From assembly GCF_965638725.1 (NCBI RefSeq), contig NC_134959.1, positions 13,999,417 through 14,063,416 on the forward strand: a stretch of DNA of 64,000 bases, given 5' to 3'. Source of the DNA: Aptenodytes patagonicus. Taxonomy: Eukaryota > Chordata > Aves > Sphenisciformes > Spheniscidae. Position numbers and translations under genes: made by a program. The notes under the pieces were generated by a model. The model saw nothing but the letters and a program-made list of their open reading frames with translations, was not told the DNA's origin and searched no databases. This document shows positions 62,801 through 64,000 of this stretch, piece by piece (the first letter of the stretch is position 1; every line of letters starts with the position of its first letter).

Positions 62801-64000
62801 TGAGAGGATCTGTACTGTTGTACAGGGATATAACCAAGAGGAGAAACAATAAGCTTCTGCTGGAAAAATACTGTGTCTCATGTCTTAGATACTGTCCTGA
62901 ATAGCGCTGACTTTTTGTCAACTTTCAGCTGGAGAATAAGGATAAAAGGAAATAGCTTTCAAACATTCTCGTATGGATGACAATATTAATAATCCGTTTC
63001 GTCTCAAAAACTTCTGTTTCCTTAAGACCAAGCTACGGAGGTATAGTCATGCACTGTCATCTTCCAGAGGAAGATTCTGAAGGGCAGAGGTCCTCATCTT
63101 TTTAGTTTCCATCTCTCCTCTGCGGGTAGTTAGTTCGTCTTTTCTGAAAGCCTTTGTGGGCAGAGACAGCATAAAGGTGATGGAAGAAATTTATGTGGCA
63201 AGTGGGTGGGTAGGTGAGATGAAGTGGAGCTGAGATACAGCAATCAAGTGAAGGCTTCCTGGGTCACCTGGCCTGCAGAATTAAGAAACTAGGGATGTAG
63301 GTGGTTAGTAACGAGTTATTAAATTACAAAGTATCTGCACTACACCCATGAGGTGGTGAGCACTGGAGTTTGGGTGAACTGGGATGGCTTACTTTATTCC
63401 TTGCACTGTTTAAAGTATCAACTGGAGCATTCATGAGAGCAAATGCAGCTGGTGGCATTTGGGCTGTGGAAATTATAGTTTGTAATACTTTTCTAATAGT
63501 AATTTGAGAGCTTAAAGAATTATATGACTAATATTTCAATCAGGCACTGAAAACCTTCAAGTTTCAGGAAAGAATTTTTTTTCACATGGCCTTGATCGAA
63601 TAGCCAAAAATATTATAGGATTCCTCTGAAGCACTAGCCATGGCTGCAGCAACATACCCGATGAAATAGATCAGTGGTCCAATCTGCTCTGACAACTCCT
63701 ATGTAACTAAAAATAGGAGAAATAGAAGAGAAAATTTGTAGGGCTGGTAGTGGCTTGTATTTTTCAATAATTTATCAAGATTCAAGAGCACAGATTTCCT
63801 TTGGGAAATATTAGTTCTTAGGTTTACAAAGTGCCTCAGTTGTAAATACCCATAAAAATGACAATTTGGTAGGTCGTATTTATTCTTAAGTGGGTCAAAG
63901 GACATTAGCGTATTCCTACTATATAAATCTGTCAAGTACAGAATTTCTTTATGCTCCCAAATCACAAAAGCGCCTCTTACAGTCAAGGAGAAAATGTCGC
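56812..64000. other. Intergenic region beyond the BtpA-family gene, no supportable gene
   Basis: Only short frames without recognisable products are present. The palindrome cluster near 58.48 kb is the only structured element seen. I found no coding match to the genes that flank CCNE1 in human (for example C19orf12 or PLEKHF1). Confidence 0.6.
58462..58506. repeat. Cluster of palindromes
   Basis: An 18-bp perfect palindrome, AGGCTGACATGTCAGCCT (58462-58479), is followed 3 bases later by GAGCACT/AGTGCTC with a 4-nt loop (58483-58500). An alternative pairing exists of GCACTAG (58485-58491) with CTAGTGC (58500-58506). The locus is intergenic, about 2.2 kb beyond the BtpA-family gene. Confidence 0.85.

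Overview
The window looks like nuclear DNA from a bird. It carries spliced vertebrate genes with long introns, 5'-truncated CR1 LINE copies of the avian type, old MIR-like SINE remnants, and a cyclin E1 gene whose reconstructed product is 407 residues. The species cannot be fixed from the sequence alone.

Two complete protein-coding genes lie head to head across one CpG island (about 29,990-31,460). On the minus strand, CCNE1 (cyclin E1) runs from its start codon at 30308 down to its stop at 19028 in eleven coding exons. A 3'UTR of about 500 nt follows, holding two perfect miR-15/16-type 8-mer sites and a poly(A) signal. On the plus strand, a BtpA-family gene (homologue of C. elegans F13E9.13 and bacterial BtpA/SgcQ) runs from 31226 to 56268 in six coding exons and encodes 268 residues. 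All splice junctions of both genes were placed by hand on GT/AG sites and keep the frame. No internal stop or frameshift was found in either gene.

Layout: 1-18,500 is intergenic sequence downstream of CCNE1. It has old SINE remnants, simple G and C runs and some AT-rich blocks that could be conserved regulatory DNA, but no supportable gene. 18,500-30,310 is CCNE1, with a CR1 fragment in its largest intron and a 26-base C run in another. 30,310-31,225 is the shared GC-rich promoter region. 31,226-56,450 is the BtpA-family gene, with CR1 fragments in its third intron. 56,450-64,000 is intergenic, with a MIR-like SINE and a cluster of palindromes.

Cyclin E1 activates CDK2 at the G1/S transition. 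The BtpA-family protein is a predicted TIM-barrel enzyme whose animal function is not known to me. The shared CpG island suggests the two genes could be co-expressed, which is an inference. The BtpA-family gene is the most interesting item: it is intact, sits directly beside a core cell-cycle gene, and belongs to a family with, to my knowledge, no named human member.
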